From contig JBFYLO010000046.1 in NCBI GenBank assembly GCA_041305385.1, positions 22,886 through 86,885 on the forward strand: 64,000 nt of DNA, read 5' to 3'. Made by a program: the position numbers and the translations under genes. Positions 41,585 to 50,606 of this stretch are shown piece after piece. The notes beneath the pieces were generated by a model. It was not told where the DNA came from. It saw nothing but the letters and a program-made list of their open reading frames with translations, and did not search any database. The stretch's first letter is position 1. The number at the start of each line of letters is the position of its first letter. This DNA comes from JAKAKT01 sp041305385. GTDB lineage: Archaea > Micrarchaeota > Micrarchaeia > Burarchaeales > JAKAKT01.

Positions 41585-43207
41585 ATGTATGCGTTCGTCT
41601 CAGTCGGGCAGTGCGGCGGGGGCATTCTCGATTCCGTGTTCAGCGAGAAGTCCGTCTTGGCCACTTCGAAAGCACTCGCCATCAACTCCGCCACCAGCGA
41701 CCTCATGAACCTGAAGAACATAGGGAGGGAGAACTGGCTCGGGGTCTCGAAAAACGGCTTCCTCCGGGGTAAAGACAAGGACTTCAGCAGCATAATTGCC
41801 GGCGGGTACGGGCAGGAGCGGTACAAGGCAGAGCGGGATGCCCTCTTGCACTACGGCCAGCTGCTCGAGGAGCTCGGGGCGCACTTTCTCGATGGGACAA
41901 CGGACACGAAAAAGATTTCCTGCGCATTCGTCCTTTTCGGCCTGGGGGGAGGGACGGGGAGCGGCACAGGCCCGGTGGTCGCAGCTGCATTCAGGTCCCT
42001 GGGGATACCAGTGATTGCCATCGTGGTAATCCCTGCCGGAGAGGAGGGGAGCCTGGCTGCGAGCAATGCCTACGTGAGCCTGAAAAAGCTCTCAGGAATC
42101 GCCAGTTCCATACTGCTCATAGACAACCAGCGCATCGCCTACACTGGGAACATGGCAAATGCCTACAGGCGATACAACGATTATGTTGCGCAGGCGATCA
42201 CCGAGCTCATACTGGGCAGCGCAACTGAGCGGATAAACCCAGCCGCTTTTGCAGGCAATCCCCCGGTGATTGACATCAATGACATAATAACCGCAACCAC
42301 GCTCAAGGGCCAAGTTGCCTATGCGTGCCTTGCGCGCTCGAGCGAGAGGGCGCGCGACATTCTCCACTACCTGATTCCTTTCGGCGGATGGAAGAAAATC
42401 GACGTCATAAAGCTGCTCTACGAATCCTTCCTCAAGCTCACTGTGGAGGGCATCCGCCCGGAGGACTGCGAAAAGAACCTTGCTCTCCTGAGGCTTCCTC
42501 CCCATTACCTGGAAAGTTCCGGGGAGCTTGCGCCAATCGATATAATACGCAGCTTTCTCTCAGAGCGTTCGGCCATGAAGCAGACCCACCTCGGGGTTTC
42601 CCTCACAAAGAGGAACCTGGTCTCGACGGTTCTGCTGTTCACCTACTCCGAGGAAAAGATGGAGCGGATAGGGCAGCTGAAATCCCAGGCTACCTACTAT
42701 AAGCAGGAAAGGACCGAGCCAGTTTCGATTCCAAAGATGTTCCTCTTCAAAATCGAGGTTCCGGATTCCCCGAGGGCCGAAGTCGAGGTCGAGGGCGCCA
42801 GGAAGCCGGCAGGAGGGGTTTTCGCCCTCAGGGAAGGCCGCCATCAGATGAGGATACTCTCCCCGGACCGCGAGCCTTACTCAGGAACGCTCCAGGTGGA
42901 AAAGCACTCGACGCTCTCAGTTGCCCTCCAGCCCAAGAAAGGCGGGAGAGGGACAATCCAGGTCTCAGTGCTCTCTGCCGGGAAACCGGTCAAGGATGCA
43001 GAAATCGTCATAGGCGACAGGACGGAGAGAACCGGCGAATCCGGAAAGAGCGAATTCGAAATCGAGCTTGGCTCCCACAAGCTCACGGTGGTCCATCCCA
43101 ACTACAAGGTCTATGAGGCCGAGGTGAGCTGCAGCGGGGAATCTGCAGCCTGCACCGCGGAGCTCGCCCCCAAGGGAGAGGGGAAGAAAGGGAAAGGAAA
43201 GAAGTGA
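41585..43207 (+). CDS. FtsZ/tubulin-like GTPase with C-terminal regulatory-like repeats
   Basis: 540 residues from ATG 41585 (an upstream reading of the frame has no homology). Residues 7-13 VGQCGGG match the T1 loop in tubulin-like wording, residues about 118-128 GLGGGTGSGTGP are the T4 GTP signature, and VIDINDIITATTLKG near 226 is the T7 loop with both catalytic acidic residues kept (the usual Asn is Val). After about residue 380 come two beta modules of the PEGA/carboxypeptidase-regulatory kind and a lysine-rich tail. It is not FtsZ1, FtsZ2 or CetZ by its C-terminus. No membrane helix. Divergent neighbours include a lipoprotein hydrolase; downstream is a second tubulin-like unit on the other strand. 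Confidence 0.82.
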   Translation: MYAFVSVGQCGGGILDSVFSEKSVLATSKALAINSATSDLMNLKNIGRENWLGVSKNGFLRGKDKDFSSIIAGGYGQERYKAERDALLHYGQLLEELGAHFLDGTTDTKKISCAFVLFGLGGGTGSGTGPVVAAAFRSLGIPVIAIVVIPAGEEGSLAASNAYVSLKKLSGIASSILLIDNQRIAYTGNMANAYRRYNDYVAQAITELILGSATERINPAAFAGNPPVIDINDIITATTLKGQVAYACLARSSERARDILHYLIPFGGWKKIDVIKLLYESFLKLTVEGIRPEDCEKNLALLRLPPHYLESSGELAPIDIIRSFLSERSAMKQTHLGVSLTKRNLVSTVLLFTYSEEKMERIGQLKSQATYYKQERTEPVSIPKMFLFKIEVPDSPRAEVEVEGARKPAGGVFALREGRHQMRILSPDREPYSGTLQVEKHSTLSVALQPKKGGRGTIQVSVLSAGKPVKDAEIVIGDRTERTGESGKSEFEIELGSHKLTVVHPNYKVYEAEVSCSGESAACTAELAPKGEGKKGKGKK

Positions 43208-43283
43208 ACCGATGGATGTTCGGCGTCATATCGAAATCGTCGAGCCGTATTAAGTTTGGAAATTGAGATGTCTCGATTCTCTA

Positions 43284-44141
43284 TCACACCAAATAATCGT
43301 CCAGTTCCACAATCATCTTTTCCGCAGAGTCAAGCAAAAACATCGAGAGCCGTATGTTGAAGACAGTCGGGTTGACCAGGAGCTTCTGCGCGGTTTTCCA
43401 AAGGATGAGGGGCGGGTAGATTGCGCCCTTTCCTGCGCTGTGGGTTATCAGGAGGTCGACCTGGCTGAGTTTTTGCTTTGCCGAGAAAATGTCCGGCGAG
43501 CGCGGAGCCGGCAATTCGACTGCCCTCGGCTTCTTCCCCTTCGCCTTGGCGTACAAGGAGAGGTTCCTCCTCTCAATCATTCCCCTGGCGGTCTGGGCTA
43601 TGGCAAACGAGGCACTCTTGAGGGCCTCGGAGCGCAATTTAGGGTCTGACTGGCTCCTCGCCTCTTCGAGCCCAATCTTGTGGACTGCGAGGCATACGTT
43701 AAAAAGATAGTCTGGAATCGCCTGGTTGTACCCATTCCCTATCTCCTCGCGCCCCTTTCTCGCCGAAGAAATCGCCTCCTCCAGCTCCCTCGCGTCAGGG
43801 CTCGGCTTATCCTTCAAGAGCCTGACCTGGAGCAGCCTGCTTTCGCCTATCCTTATCCTTTGCCTGAGTTCGGCATGTCCCTCAGCCAGTATGAACAGTT
43901 CCAGTTCGCCCTTCTCAACCTCAAAGGCCGCCTTCCCATAAGCATCCGTAATCGAAACATCAGTTCCGAGCTTCACATCCGTCCCCTCAAGAGGCTCGCC
44001 AGAGGCGGATATCACAAGAACTGTGAACGGGCCTTTTCCAGCCTTTGACTTTCTTATCCCAAGGAATATGAGTGCGAGCGCCCCGAGAAAAATCAGAAGA
44101 AGAACAATTGCAATGACTGCGACCAGGATTATACTGAGCAA
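43284..44141 (-). CDS. membrane protein with regulatory-like beta domain and helical C-terminus
   Basis: 285 residues. One membrane helix at residues 3-28, then a carboxypeptidase-regulatory-like domain (FTVLVISASGEPLEGTDVKLG ... ITDAYGKAAFEVEKGELELFI), and from about residue 125 an all-helical region of about 160 residues without known motifs. The beta domain is of the same general type as the repeats at the end of the 41585 tubulin-like protein. Third gene in the operon 46975-45566-45561-44146-44141 (4-nt gaps), so it probably works with the second tubulin-like protein and the coiled-coil protein. Orientation of the soluble part (inside or outside) cannot be told. Confidence 0.7.
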   Translation of the reverse strand: MLSIILVAVIAIVLLLIFLGALALIFLGIRKSKAGKGPFTVLVISASGEPLEGTDVKLGTDVSITDAYGKAAFEVEKGELELFILAEGHAELRQRIRIGESRLLQVRLLKDKPSPDARELEEAISSARKGREEIGNGYNQAIPDYLFNVCLAVHKIGLEEARSQSDPKLRSEALKSASFAIAQTARGMIERRNLSLYAKAKGKKPRAVELPAPRSPDIFSAKQKLSQVDLLITHSAGKGAIYPPLILWKTAQKLLVNPTVFNIRLSMFLLDSAEKMIVELDDYLV

Positions 44142-44145
44142 CCAA

Positions 44146-45561
44146 TTACCTCTTTTTTCTCCTCTGGTCCGGTTTGGGGTTGGAAGAGGTTTCAGCCTGA
44201 GCTGTTTTTGGTGTCTTTTTGACTCCCACAGTCTCCTTCATCCATCCTTCAAGAAGCTCTTCCTCAGCCCCTCCCCCCTTCCTGGCCTTTCCTATCAGCT
44301 CGTCAGTCTTCTTGGAATACTCCCTCAGCCAGCCCTCAATCTTCTCCAGCTCCTCAGCCTTCAGAGCAGCCTTGATGTTCGGATGGTCCTCATCCTTTAT
44401 CTCCAGTGCTCCCCCTGGCCCGTGCTTCAGGTTTTCGGAGAATGCCTTGAACTTGCCTATGCTCCCCCTGAGGAGCTTCTTCAGGCTGAACCCGCCTAGA
44501 AGGACCATCACATCGAAGTTATCGCCCTCCTTTGCAGTGAGGCTGCAATATCGGACGAGCCCTCCATGGCTCCCAGCCATGAATCTCCCAGAGAGCTTTC
44601 TTGCAGCATCCTCAAGCCCCTCCTGTGTGAAGGTCCCGTCGCGCACCAGCTTCTCCGGCGCCCGGAGGACGAAATAGGCCATAGTGGCGGTTTTCTCCTC
44701 AATGGGGCACATCGGACTCCTGAGCGCGAGCTCAAGCCCGGCTTCCATCCCAATCACATCCGGGTCGTTTTCCCAGGAGATGCACGGGGTGAAGTGGTAA
44801 ACTCCGAAAGAGGTCGGGAGCTGGTAATAATCCGCAACATCAATTGTCGCCTCCGAGCCTTTCCCGCTTGGCGCGACCATCATGTCAACTGCCTTTATGA
44901 TTTCGCGGTTTATCAGATAGAACTTGTCTTTCTGGCCCACGGCCCCTATGGAGTCAGCCACCCTACTATTGTGGACCACAATGACCATTTCGCAGTTCCT
45001 CTTCCCGCCTTCCCCGTACTTGAGCAGCCTCGTGAATCCGCATATGGCATTGAAGTGCCTCTGGGAGGCCTCCGAGTCAAGGGGCCAAATCCCGAGAGAA
45101 ATGTAATTCCCCTGGGCAGCTGTCGGCATCTTGCTCTTGAGCTGGCTTATGATATACGGAAGGCTGCCGTTCCCGGTTCCCCCGCCCAGCGTCGCTATGC
45201 CGAGTACCACATCAGCCTGCGCAAGCTGCGAGTTCGAGAAATATCTCCTGATGGTTTCGAAGTCCTTGGCCGCCTCTTCCTCCCCAATCTTCCAGACATT
45301 GCCGGCGCCCGAAGGAGCTGAGCCGAATATGCATGTTTTCTCCTTTTTTATCTTTTGAAGTATTGAATTGAACTCGGGGCTCAGGCGGGCTCCAAACGCC
45401 TTCTCAGGCCTTATGTCCGAGGCAGTGGTGTTGAAAAGAAGTATCCTGTCGCTCATATACTTGTTCTGGAACTCTGCAAGGTACTGAATCGCTATCTTGT
45501 TGGCGCCCTCGCCTGAGGCTATCATGCCCCACTCAGTGCCTTCCCTCTCTTTTTTCGCCAT
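44146..45561 (-). CDS. second FtsZ/tubulin-like GTPase
   Basis: 471 residues. T1-like ASGEGANKI near residue 15, T4 LGGGTGNGSLP near 125 and a T7 region TIDVADYYQLPTSFG near 238 with Asp-x-x-Asp kept. The middle follows the FtsZ plan (ADVVLGIATLGGG; LGIWPLDSEASQRHFNAI). The last about 90 residues are charged and end in a basic KPDQRRKKR tail that could bind membrane lipids or a partner. It is only distantly like the 41585 protein. It lies between a coiled-coil membrane protein (5 nt upstream) and the 43284 membrane protein (4 nt downstream). Confidence 0.78.
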   Translation of the reverse strand: MAKKEREGTEWGMIASGEGANKIAIQYLAEFQNKYMSDRILLFNTTASDIRPEKAFGARLSPEFNSILQKIKKEKTCIFGSAPSGAGNVWKIGEEEAAKDFETIRRYFSNSQLAQADVVLGIATLGGGTGNGSLPYIISQLKSKMPTAAQGNYISLGIWPLDSEASQRHFNAICGFTRLLKYGEGGKRNCEMVIVVHNSRVADSIGAVGQKDKFYLINREIIKAVDMMVAPSGKGSEATIDVADYYQLPTSFGVYHFTPCISWENDPDVIGMEAGLELALRSPMCPIEEKTATMAYFVLRAPEKLVRDGTFTQEGLEDAARKLSGRFMAGSHGGLVRYCSLTAKEGDNFDVMVLLGGFSLKKLLRGSIGKFKAFSENLKHGPGGALEIKDEDHPNIKAALKAEELEKIEGWLREYSKKTDELIGKARKGGGAEEELLEGWMKETVGVKKTPKTAQAETSSNPKPDQRRKKR

Positions 45562-45565
45562 GTCA

Positions 45566-46975
45566 TCAGTCCATTATTAGTCTTGGTTCAGGTGCTTCGA
45601 TGAACTTCGCCTTGGGGTGTTTTTTCTTGTAGAGCAAAAAGAACAGCTCCGGATATTTTACGTCCAGGTCCCGCGCTGCGACCCGTCTGCTCTCCTCAAG
45701 CCTCGCGTCTATGAGCCTTTCGACTTTAGGGTAGCTCCTCATAATTTTGACGTTCCTTATGAGCTCACCAGTTCCCGGCCCCACTTCCCTGAGCATCGAG
45801 GCAAGCTTCTTTGTGAACTCGGGCAGGCTCCCCCCAGGGACCTCTATCTTCGGCGGAAGCTTTGAGGCCAGCTCTCGGGGAGGTTTGTAATTCTCCAGTT
45901 CCTCCTGCAGAAGTTCAATTTTAGTCGAGAGCTCCTCCAGGGACTTTCTGACAACCTCGCGGTATTCTCTCTCGGATTCCTTAAGCCTTCCGAGCTTTCC
46001 CGGGTCATCCAGCTCCTTCAGGGCGTTGGCCATTCCCTCGACCTTGGCCCTTAGCTCAGCGAGCCCCTCGCCTTCCGCCACCCCGAGGACCGATTCCATC
46101 GAGTCTGTGAGCGACTTCTTTGCAGCATAAAAGTCGTTCCCCATCATTCCCCTGAGTTTTTTCCTGAGGCCTGCCAGCTCCCCGGCGGTTTCAGCAAATT
46201 CGCCCTCGTCAACATGAATTTTTCCGAGCGCATAGGTCACTTCAGACGCTCCCCTCCTCCCAGCCTCGGCAGTCGCAATCCCCTTCGCCTCCTCAAGGCA
46301 GTCCATGAGCGCCTCCTTGGAGAGCGCCGCAAGCTCCTCCCTCTCCTCAATCATCTCATTAAGGCTTTTCGCGTCCCTCGAGAGCACGCCTTCGAATTTC
46401 GAGTAGATATCCCCTACGGCAAAGCCGGCAGAGGCAAGCCCCCGCATTCCCCCGTCGAGTTCAGAGGCTTTTTTCTTGAGAATCGGTGCATACCTGTCGG
46501 CAACCGACCTCTTGACTGCGCCGAGCCTGTCCCTCACCTCAGCAGAGCGGGTAGTCAGGAACGTCAGGTCGACTCCCCCGAGCTCATCGCCCATCACTTC
46601 GAAAGACGGGCTGCAGCACTTGAGCGAGGCAAGCTCCTGTCCCAGCCTCTCCAGCTCAGACATGGCCCCGCCAGTATCAACCTCCCCGGAAACCTTTTCT
46701 AGCAGGGCCTTCGTCCCCTTGCACTCGTTGCAAATGTGGCTGGCAATCTCGGTCTTCCTAGAGCTTATGGCAGTGTCCCGCAGCTCGACAGTGTCGGACA
46801 TCCTCCTGAAAAGCCCCGGCATCACAGCATAGAGAAGGACGAACACCACGAATGAGACTAGATAAACCATGAACGGGACGAGCACGTTGTTGAAGACGAA
46901 GTAGAGAATCAGCCCGAAGATTATCACAGTAATTATGACTGCTGAAGAAATCCCGTAGAGTTTAAGCTGGCGCAT
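45566..46975 (-). CDS. membrane-anchored coiled-coil protein
   Basis: 469 residues. Two membrane helices at about 8-28 and 33-53, a short loop, then about 380 residues rich in Glu, Leu, Lys and Ala with heptad-like spacing (ELERLGQELASL, EEREELAALSKEALMDCLEEAKG, RKSLEELSTKIELLQEELENY). CNECKG and LKCCSP give a small Cys group near 80-115. The shape recalls EzrA- or ZapA-like anchors that hold FtsZ-type filaments to the membrane, but no homology to them can be claimed. First gene of the operon with the second tubulin-like protein. Confidence 0.72.
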   Translation of the reverse strand: MRQLKLYGISSAVIITVIIFGLILYFVFNNVLVPFMVYLVSFVVFVLLYAVMPGLFRRMSDTVELRDTAISSRKTEIASHICNECKGTKALLEKVSGEVDTGGAMSELERLGQELASLKCCSPSFEVMGDELGGVDLTFLTTRSAEVRDRLGAVKRSVADRYAPILKKKASELDGGMRGLASAGFAVGDIYSKFEGVLSRDAKSLNEMIEEREELAALSKEALMDCLEEAKGIATAEAGRRGASEVTYALGKIHVDEGEFAETAGELAGLRKKLRGMMGNDFYAAKKSLTDSMESVLGVAEGEGLAELRAKVEGMANALKELDDPGKLGRLKESEREYREVVRKSLEELSTKIELLQEELENYKPPRELASKLPPKIEVPGGSLPEFTKKLASMLREVGPGTGELIRNVKIMRSYPKVERLIDARLEESRRVAARDLDVKYPELFFLLYKKKHPKAKFIEAPEPRLIMD

Positions 46976-47039
46976 AAGTTCCCCTCGCAGGATAGTCTAA
47001 CACTTAAGGTTAAAAAAGGGTGTGGGTGAGATTCGGTAA

Positions 47040-47726
47040 CTAGCCTGCCTTCACATAAATGTTGCCGATTAACTTTCGTTTGGCTTCTGGTCCCTCCTCC
47101 TTAAAGTAGTAATAAACGACAATTTTCCCAGAATATTGGTCTCTTTCCCCAAAATAAATGGCGTTTCCGGTCTCGTCATTGCATGGGATTAGGAACTTGG
47201 AAGAATTGGCGGCTGCGACTTCTATCCCACTTGGAATTGCTGTTGGCGAACAATCAACCCCACTGCAATCTACAGTCAGGTTCGCTTTTGTACACACGAT
47301 TTCAGTTATGATAATCGTTTTCTGAAGACCATTTTCTAGAGTGACTTCGAGCTTGTCAGTATCGCTGGAGAGATGAAAATTGTGGCAATCAATACCGGCG
47401 GGCATTAAGCAAGCCTCATACGAACCAGGAACTGGCCCGGTGGAACATAAAGCAGCAAGAACCAATATAAAAAGCACAATAACCACGAATGCCCAACCAC
47501 TTGAAGCAAAGCGGACTATGGGAGAATTCTCACTGTCGTCTCTAAACACCCTAAACATCCTTGGGACTGAAACCAGCGTTATAATTGCTCCAACCACAGC
47601 AAGGATTCCAAAAAATGTCGGGACAATTGAAGGGGAAGAGCGTGAAGACTCGAGTGCCAGGTAACCGAGGATTAGCGTGAGAATTCCGGCCAAGAAGCCA
47701 GTTTTCGGGTCGTCCAACCTTATCAT
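47040..47726 (-). CDS. membrane protein with exported domain, tandem paralogue 1
   Basis: 228 residues. It begins RLDDPKTGFLAGIL and has about three membrane helices in the first 100 residues. The outside domain of about 120 residues ends with YSGKIVVYYYFKEEG then IGNIYVKAG. The same domain ends the proteins at 47752-48237 and 48247-48852, so this is a tandem gene family. Contains cysteines (CTKANLTVDC, PCNDETGN) probably in disulfides. Function unknown. Gene order and direction suggest one transcription unit from pyrG. Confidence 0.7.
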   Translation of the reverse strand: MIRLDDPKTGFLAGILTLILGYLALESSRSSPSIVPTFFGILAVVGAIITLVSVPRMFRVFRDDSENSPIVRFASSGWAFVVIVLFILVLAALCSTGPVPGSYEACLMPAGIDCHNFHLSSDTDKLEVTLENGLQKTIIITEIVCTKANLTVDCSGVDCSPTAIPSGIEVAAANSSKFLIPCNDETGNAIYFGERDQYSGKIVVYYYFKEEGPEAKRKLIGNIYVKAG

Positions 47727-47751
47727 AACCTACCTCGGACAGATTTCTCAG

Positions 47752-48237
47752 TTATCCTGCTTTTGCGTAAACGTTCCCAACCACCCGCCTCACCATGCTC
47801 GGCCCCTCGTCCTCGAAATAGTACTGGACATTGATTTTCCCGGAATAAGCATCTCCTTGCTTGAAACTCATCGGGTTCCCGCTTTCATCACGACAAGGGA
47901 TAGAGAACGACAGCTTTTGGCCAGGGGAGACGGTCTGCTTTTCAACTTCCACCTGCTGGTCTGTCTTTTTGGTGCAGGCGAGGTGCGTAATTACAATTTT
48001 CTTTTGGAACCCGCTCACCAACTCAATATCAAGCCTTTCGGCAGCGAGCCGGGAGCTTACGCAGTTCATCCCAACGGGCATCACGCAAACTTCTGGTGGA
48101 GGAGAAACATCAAACACCCCGAGATAGAACAGCCCGGCGAGAGCTATCACTATTACGGGTATCAGCAAAATCCCAATGATGACCAAAATAACAATTCCCA
48201 GAAGAAGCTTGTTCTTTTTCAGCTCATTAAAGTCCAT
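47752..48237 (-). CDS. membrane protein with exported domain, tandem paralogue 2
   Basis: 161 residues, the shortest of the three: one membrane helix (residues 10-35) and the shared exported domain (CRDESGNPMSFKQGDAYSGKINV ... YYFEDEGPS ... VGNVYAKAG; only the common anchors C-DE-G, SGK, YYF-EGP and KAG matter). Starts 10 nt after the stop of paralogue 3 and ends 26 nt before paralogue 1. Function unknown. Confidence 0.7.
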   Translation of the reverse strand: MDFNELKKNKLLLGIVILVIIGILLIPVIVIALAGLFYLGVFDVSPPPEVCVMPVGMNCVSSRLAAERLDIELVSGFQKKIVITHLACTKKTDQQVEVEKQTVSPGQKLSFSIPCRDESGNPMSFKQGDAYSGKINVQYYFEDEGPSMVRRVVGNVYAKAG

Positions 48238-48246
48238 GCAATCGCC

Positions 48247-48852
48247 TCATTGGGCTTTTACTAGTATTTGCCCATCCGAAATTCTGACCGCTGTCGGCCC
48301 TTCATTCTCAAAATAATAAGCGAGGTATACTCGACCTGAGAATAACTCCCCTTGTTCGAATTTGATTGCTTTTCCGGTTTCATCTTTGCAGTTAAGAAGG
48401 ATTGTTTTTGTTTCCTGTTGGCCTATGCGAACATCTTGAATTTTTTCGCATTGAGTCTCATTCTTAGTGCAGCTCATATTAGTTATTACTACTGGTTGCT
48501 GAACATTGTTGGTGAGTTTTATCTCGAGTTGATTGGCCGAGCTTGAAAGACGGATGTCGCCACATCCGAAGTAGTTAATTTGACAGTAGTAGGGAGACTT
48601 ACAAATTGGTGCTACAAGCCCAACTGTAAGAAGAAAAACAAGTAGGGAGAGAACTGCCAGTATTTGCGAGATATAAACAACTTTTGACCCTTTTCTCAAT
48701 GCTGCGACCGATGAGAAAATTGCAATCAGAAAACAGGTAAGGGCGATTAGTAGCAGTATAATTTGAGTAAGGAATTTCGGTTTTGGGTCACAAGATTGCG
48801 AGTAGGCAAACATCGCTATTGAGGATAATAGCGAGATTCCCACGGCAATCAA
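48247..48852 (-). CDS. membrane protein with exported domain, tandem paralogue 3 (start possibly damaged)
   Basis: 201 residues if read from TTG 48852. About three membrane helices then the shared domain (SGRVYLAYYFENEGPTAV, ending ILVKAQ). The codons just before the TTG read WDDPKTS in frame, matching the RLDDPKT start of paralogue 1, but no start codon lies there. An ATG at 48887, which overlaps the end of pyrG as in an operon, is one base out of frame: adding one G to the GG in CGGTAAAA would give MARVKWDDPKT. So a one-base deletion or a sequence error has probably broken the original start. Confidence 0.6.
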   Translation of the reverse strand: MIAVGISLLSSIAMFAYSQSCDPKPKFLTQIILLLIALTCFLIAIFSSVAALRKGSKVVYISQILAVLSLLVFLLTVGLVAPICKSPYYCQINYFGCGDIRLSSSANQLEIKLTNNVQQPVVITNMSCTKNETQCEKIQDVRIGQQETKTILLNCKDETGKAIKFEQGELFSGRVYLAYYFENEGPTAVRISDGQILVKAQ

Positions 48853-48892
48853 GCTTGTTTTGGGGTCGTCCCATTTTACCGTGCCATCGCCC

Positions 48893-50497
48893 CTACTTCT
48901 CCTTTGCGCACGCTTTCACGAATGCGAGGAACAGCGGGTTCGGCGTCTCAAGGCTTGACGTGAATTCCGGGTGGAACTGCGTCCCCATGTAGAACGGATG
49001 CCCCTTCAGTTCCATCACCTGCATGATGTTGGTCCCAGGCGCCTTTCCAGAGAACACGAGCCCGTCCCTTTCAAGCCGCTCTAGGTACTCCGGGTTCACC
49101 TCATAGCGGTGCCTGAACCTCTCGCGGGCAACCTTGCCCTCATAAATCTTGTGCGTCTCCGTCCCTTCCTTTATCTCGATGTCCCGCGCCCCGAGCCTCA
49201 TGGTCGCGCCCTTGTCCTTGATTTTCTTCTGCTCCGGCAAAAGGTCTATCACTGGGTGCGGGGTCTTCTCATCAAACTCAGTGGAGTTCGCATCCTTCAA
49301 GCCACACACGTCCCTCGCCCAAGAAATGACTGCAATCTGCATCCCCAAGCACAAGCCAAAGTACGGGAACTTGTTCTCGCGCGCCCACTTGGCGCACGCA
49401 ATCTTCCCTTCCGAGCCCCTTGCCCCGAAACCGCCCGGGACGATTATCCCATCGCATTCCTTCAATGAATCGACGCTGATTGTGCCTTTCTCTATCTCGG
49501 TCGTCTCAATCCATCTCAATTCGATTCCGTGGTTGATGTGCGCACCCGCGTGGACCAGGGACTCCTTTATGCTGACATAGGCATCCTTGACCTGGGTATA
49601 TTTCCCGGTAATCCCGATTTTGAGCACTTTCTTCGGCTTCTTTATGCGCCGGACTATGGTTGACCATTCCTCCAGGTCGGTTCCTTTCGACTTCAGGTCA
49701 AGCTCCTTCATCAGTATGTCCCCGAGGTTCTGTTTCTCGAGGAACAGGGGCAGCTCGTAAATAGTCTCGATGTCCGGGTCGTCGAAGATGTTCTCCTCCG
49801 GGACATTGCAGAACATGCTTATCTTCCTCTTCGAATCAGGCCCGAGCATTTCGCTCTCCCTGCAGATGATTATGCGCGGGTTTATCCCGAGGCTTGCAAG
49901 AAGCCTGTTCGCGTGCTGCGTAGGCTTTGTCTTCTGCTCCCCGGAAACAAGGGTCGGGGCATAGGTGAGCTGGATGAACGTAACATGCTTCTCCTCATAA
50001 TGGAGCTGCCTCATCGCCTCGAGGAAATACCCGTTCTCCAAATCGCCGACAGTGCCCCCCACTTCAACCAGCACGACATCGGCATCGAAGTTCGCCCCAA
50101 CATCCCTGATCCATTTTTTAATCTCATTGGTCAGGTGCGGGACAATCTGGACATCGTAGCCCAAGTACTCGCCCCTCCTCTCCTTCTGGATGACTGCGCT
50201 GAAAATCTTGCCGCCTGTTAGCGAGTTTTGCCCGTTGAGCTTCACCCTCAGGTACCGCTCGTAGGTCCCGAAGTCCATGTCGCACTCTGTCCCGTCATCC
50301 AGGACGAAAACTTCGCCGTGCCTGTAGGGGTTCATCGTCCCGCAATCGACATTCAAGTAGCCGTCGAATTTTATCGGAACAACTTTCAGCCCCCTGCTCT
50401 GGAGAATCCTTCCGATAGAAGAAGTGACGATTCCCTTGCCGAGGCCGGACATGAGCGAGCCCGCGACGATAACAAAACGCCTCTCTTTCTCTTGCAT
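48893..50497 (-). CDS. pyrG: CTP synthase
   Basis: 534 residues from ATG 50497 (the reading extends upstream but homology starts here). Makes CTP from UTP and glutamine. Synthetase domain begins VIVAGSLMSGLGKGIVTSSIG with the P-loop; IDCGTMNPYRHGEVFV-type segment follows; the glutaminase domain has GGFGARGSEGK and FGLCLGMQIAVISWAR with nucleophile Cys, and HPEFTS near the end with the catalytic His and Glu. The CTP may supply rfbF. Divergent from the Nudix-like gene; followed by the three membrane-protein paralogues. Confidence 0.96.
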   Translation of the reverse strand: MQEKERRFVIVAGSLMSGLGKGIVTSSIGRILQSRGLKVVPIKFDGYLNVDCGTMNPYRHGEVFVLDDGTECDMDFGTYERYLRVKLNGQNSLTGGKIFSAVIQKERRGEYLGYDVQIVPHLTNEIKKWIRDVGANFDADVVLVEVGGTVGDLENGYFLEAMRQLHYEEKHVTFIQLTYAPTLVSGEQKTKPTQHANRLLASLGINPRIIICRESEMLGPDSKRKISMFCNVPEENIFDDPDIETIYELPLFLEKQNLGDILMKELDLKSKGTDLEEWSTIVRRIKKPKKVLKIGITGKYTQVKDAYVSIKESLVHAGAHINHGIELRWIETTEIEKGTISVDSLKECDGIIVPGGFGARGSEGKIACAKWARENKFPYFGLCLGMQIAVISWARDVCGLKDANSTEFDEKTPHPVIDLLPEQKKIKDKGATMRLGARDIEIKEGTETHKIYEGKVARERFRHRYEVNPEYLERLERDGLVFSGKAPGTNIMQVMELKGHPFYMGTQFHPEFTSSLETPNPLFLAFVKACAKEK

Positions 50498-50606
50498 ATT
50501 ATATTGTTCAGAAAAGGGTTTAATAAGAGTTGCGATTTTGGAGACAATCTGTTGCATCCGACTCCGATGGTTATTATTTATTATGCTCCAAAATTGAGTT
50601 GATTTC

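Noticed and set aside
44566..45321. 251-codon plus-strand ORF
   Set aside because: Antisense to the second tubulin-like gene; composition is typical of a shadow frame (many Pro, Arg, His).
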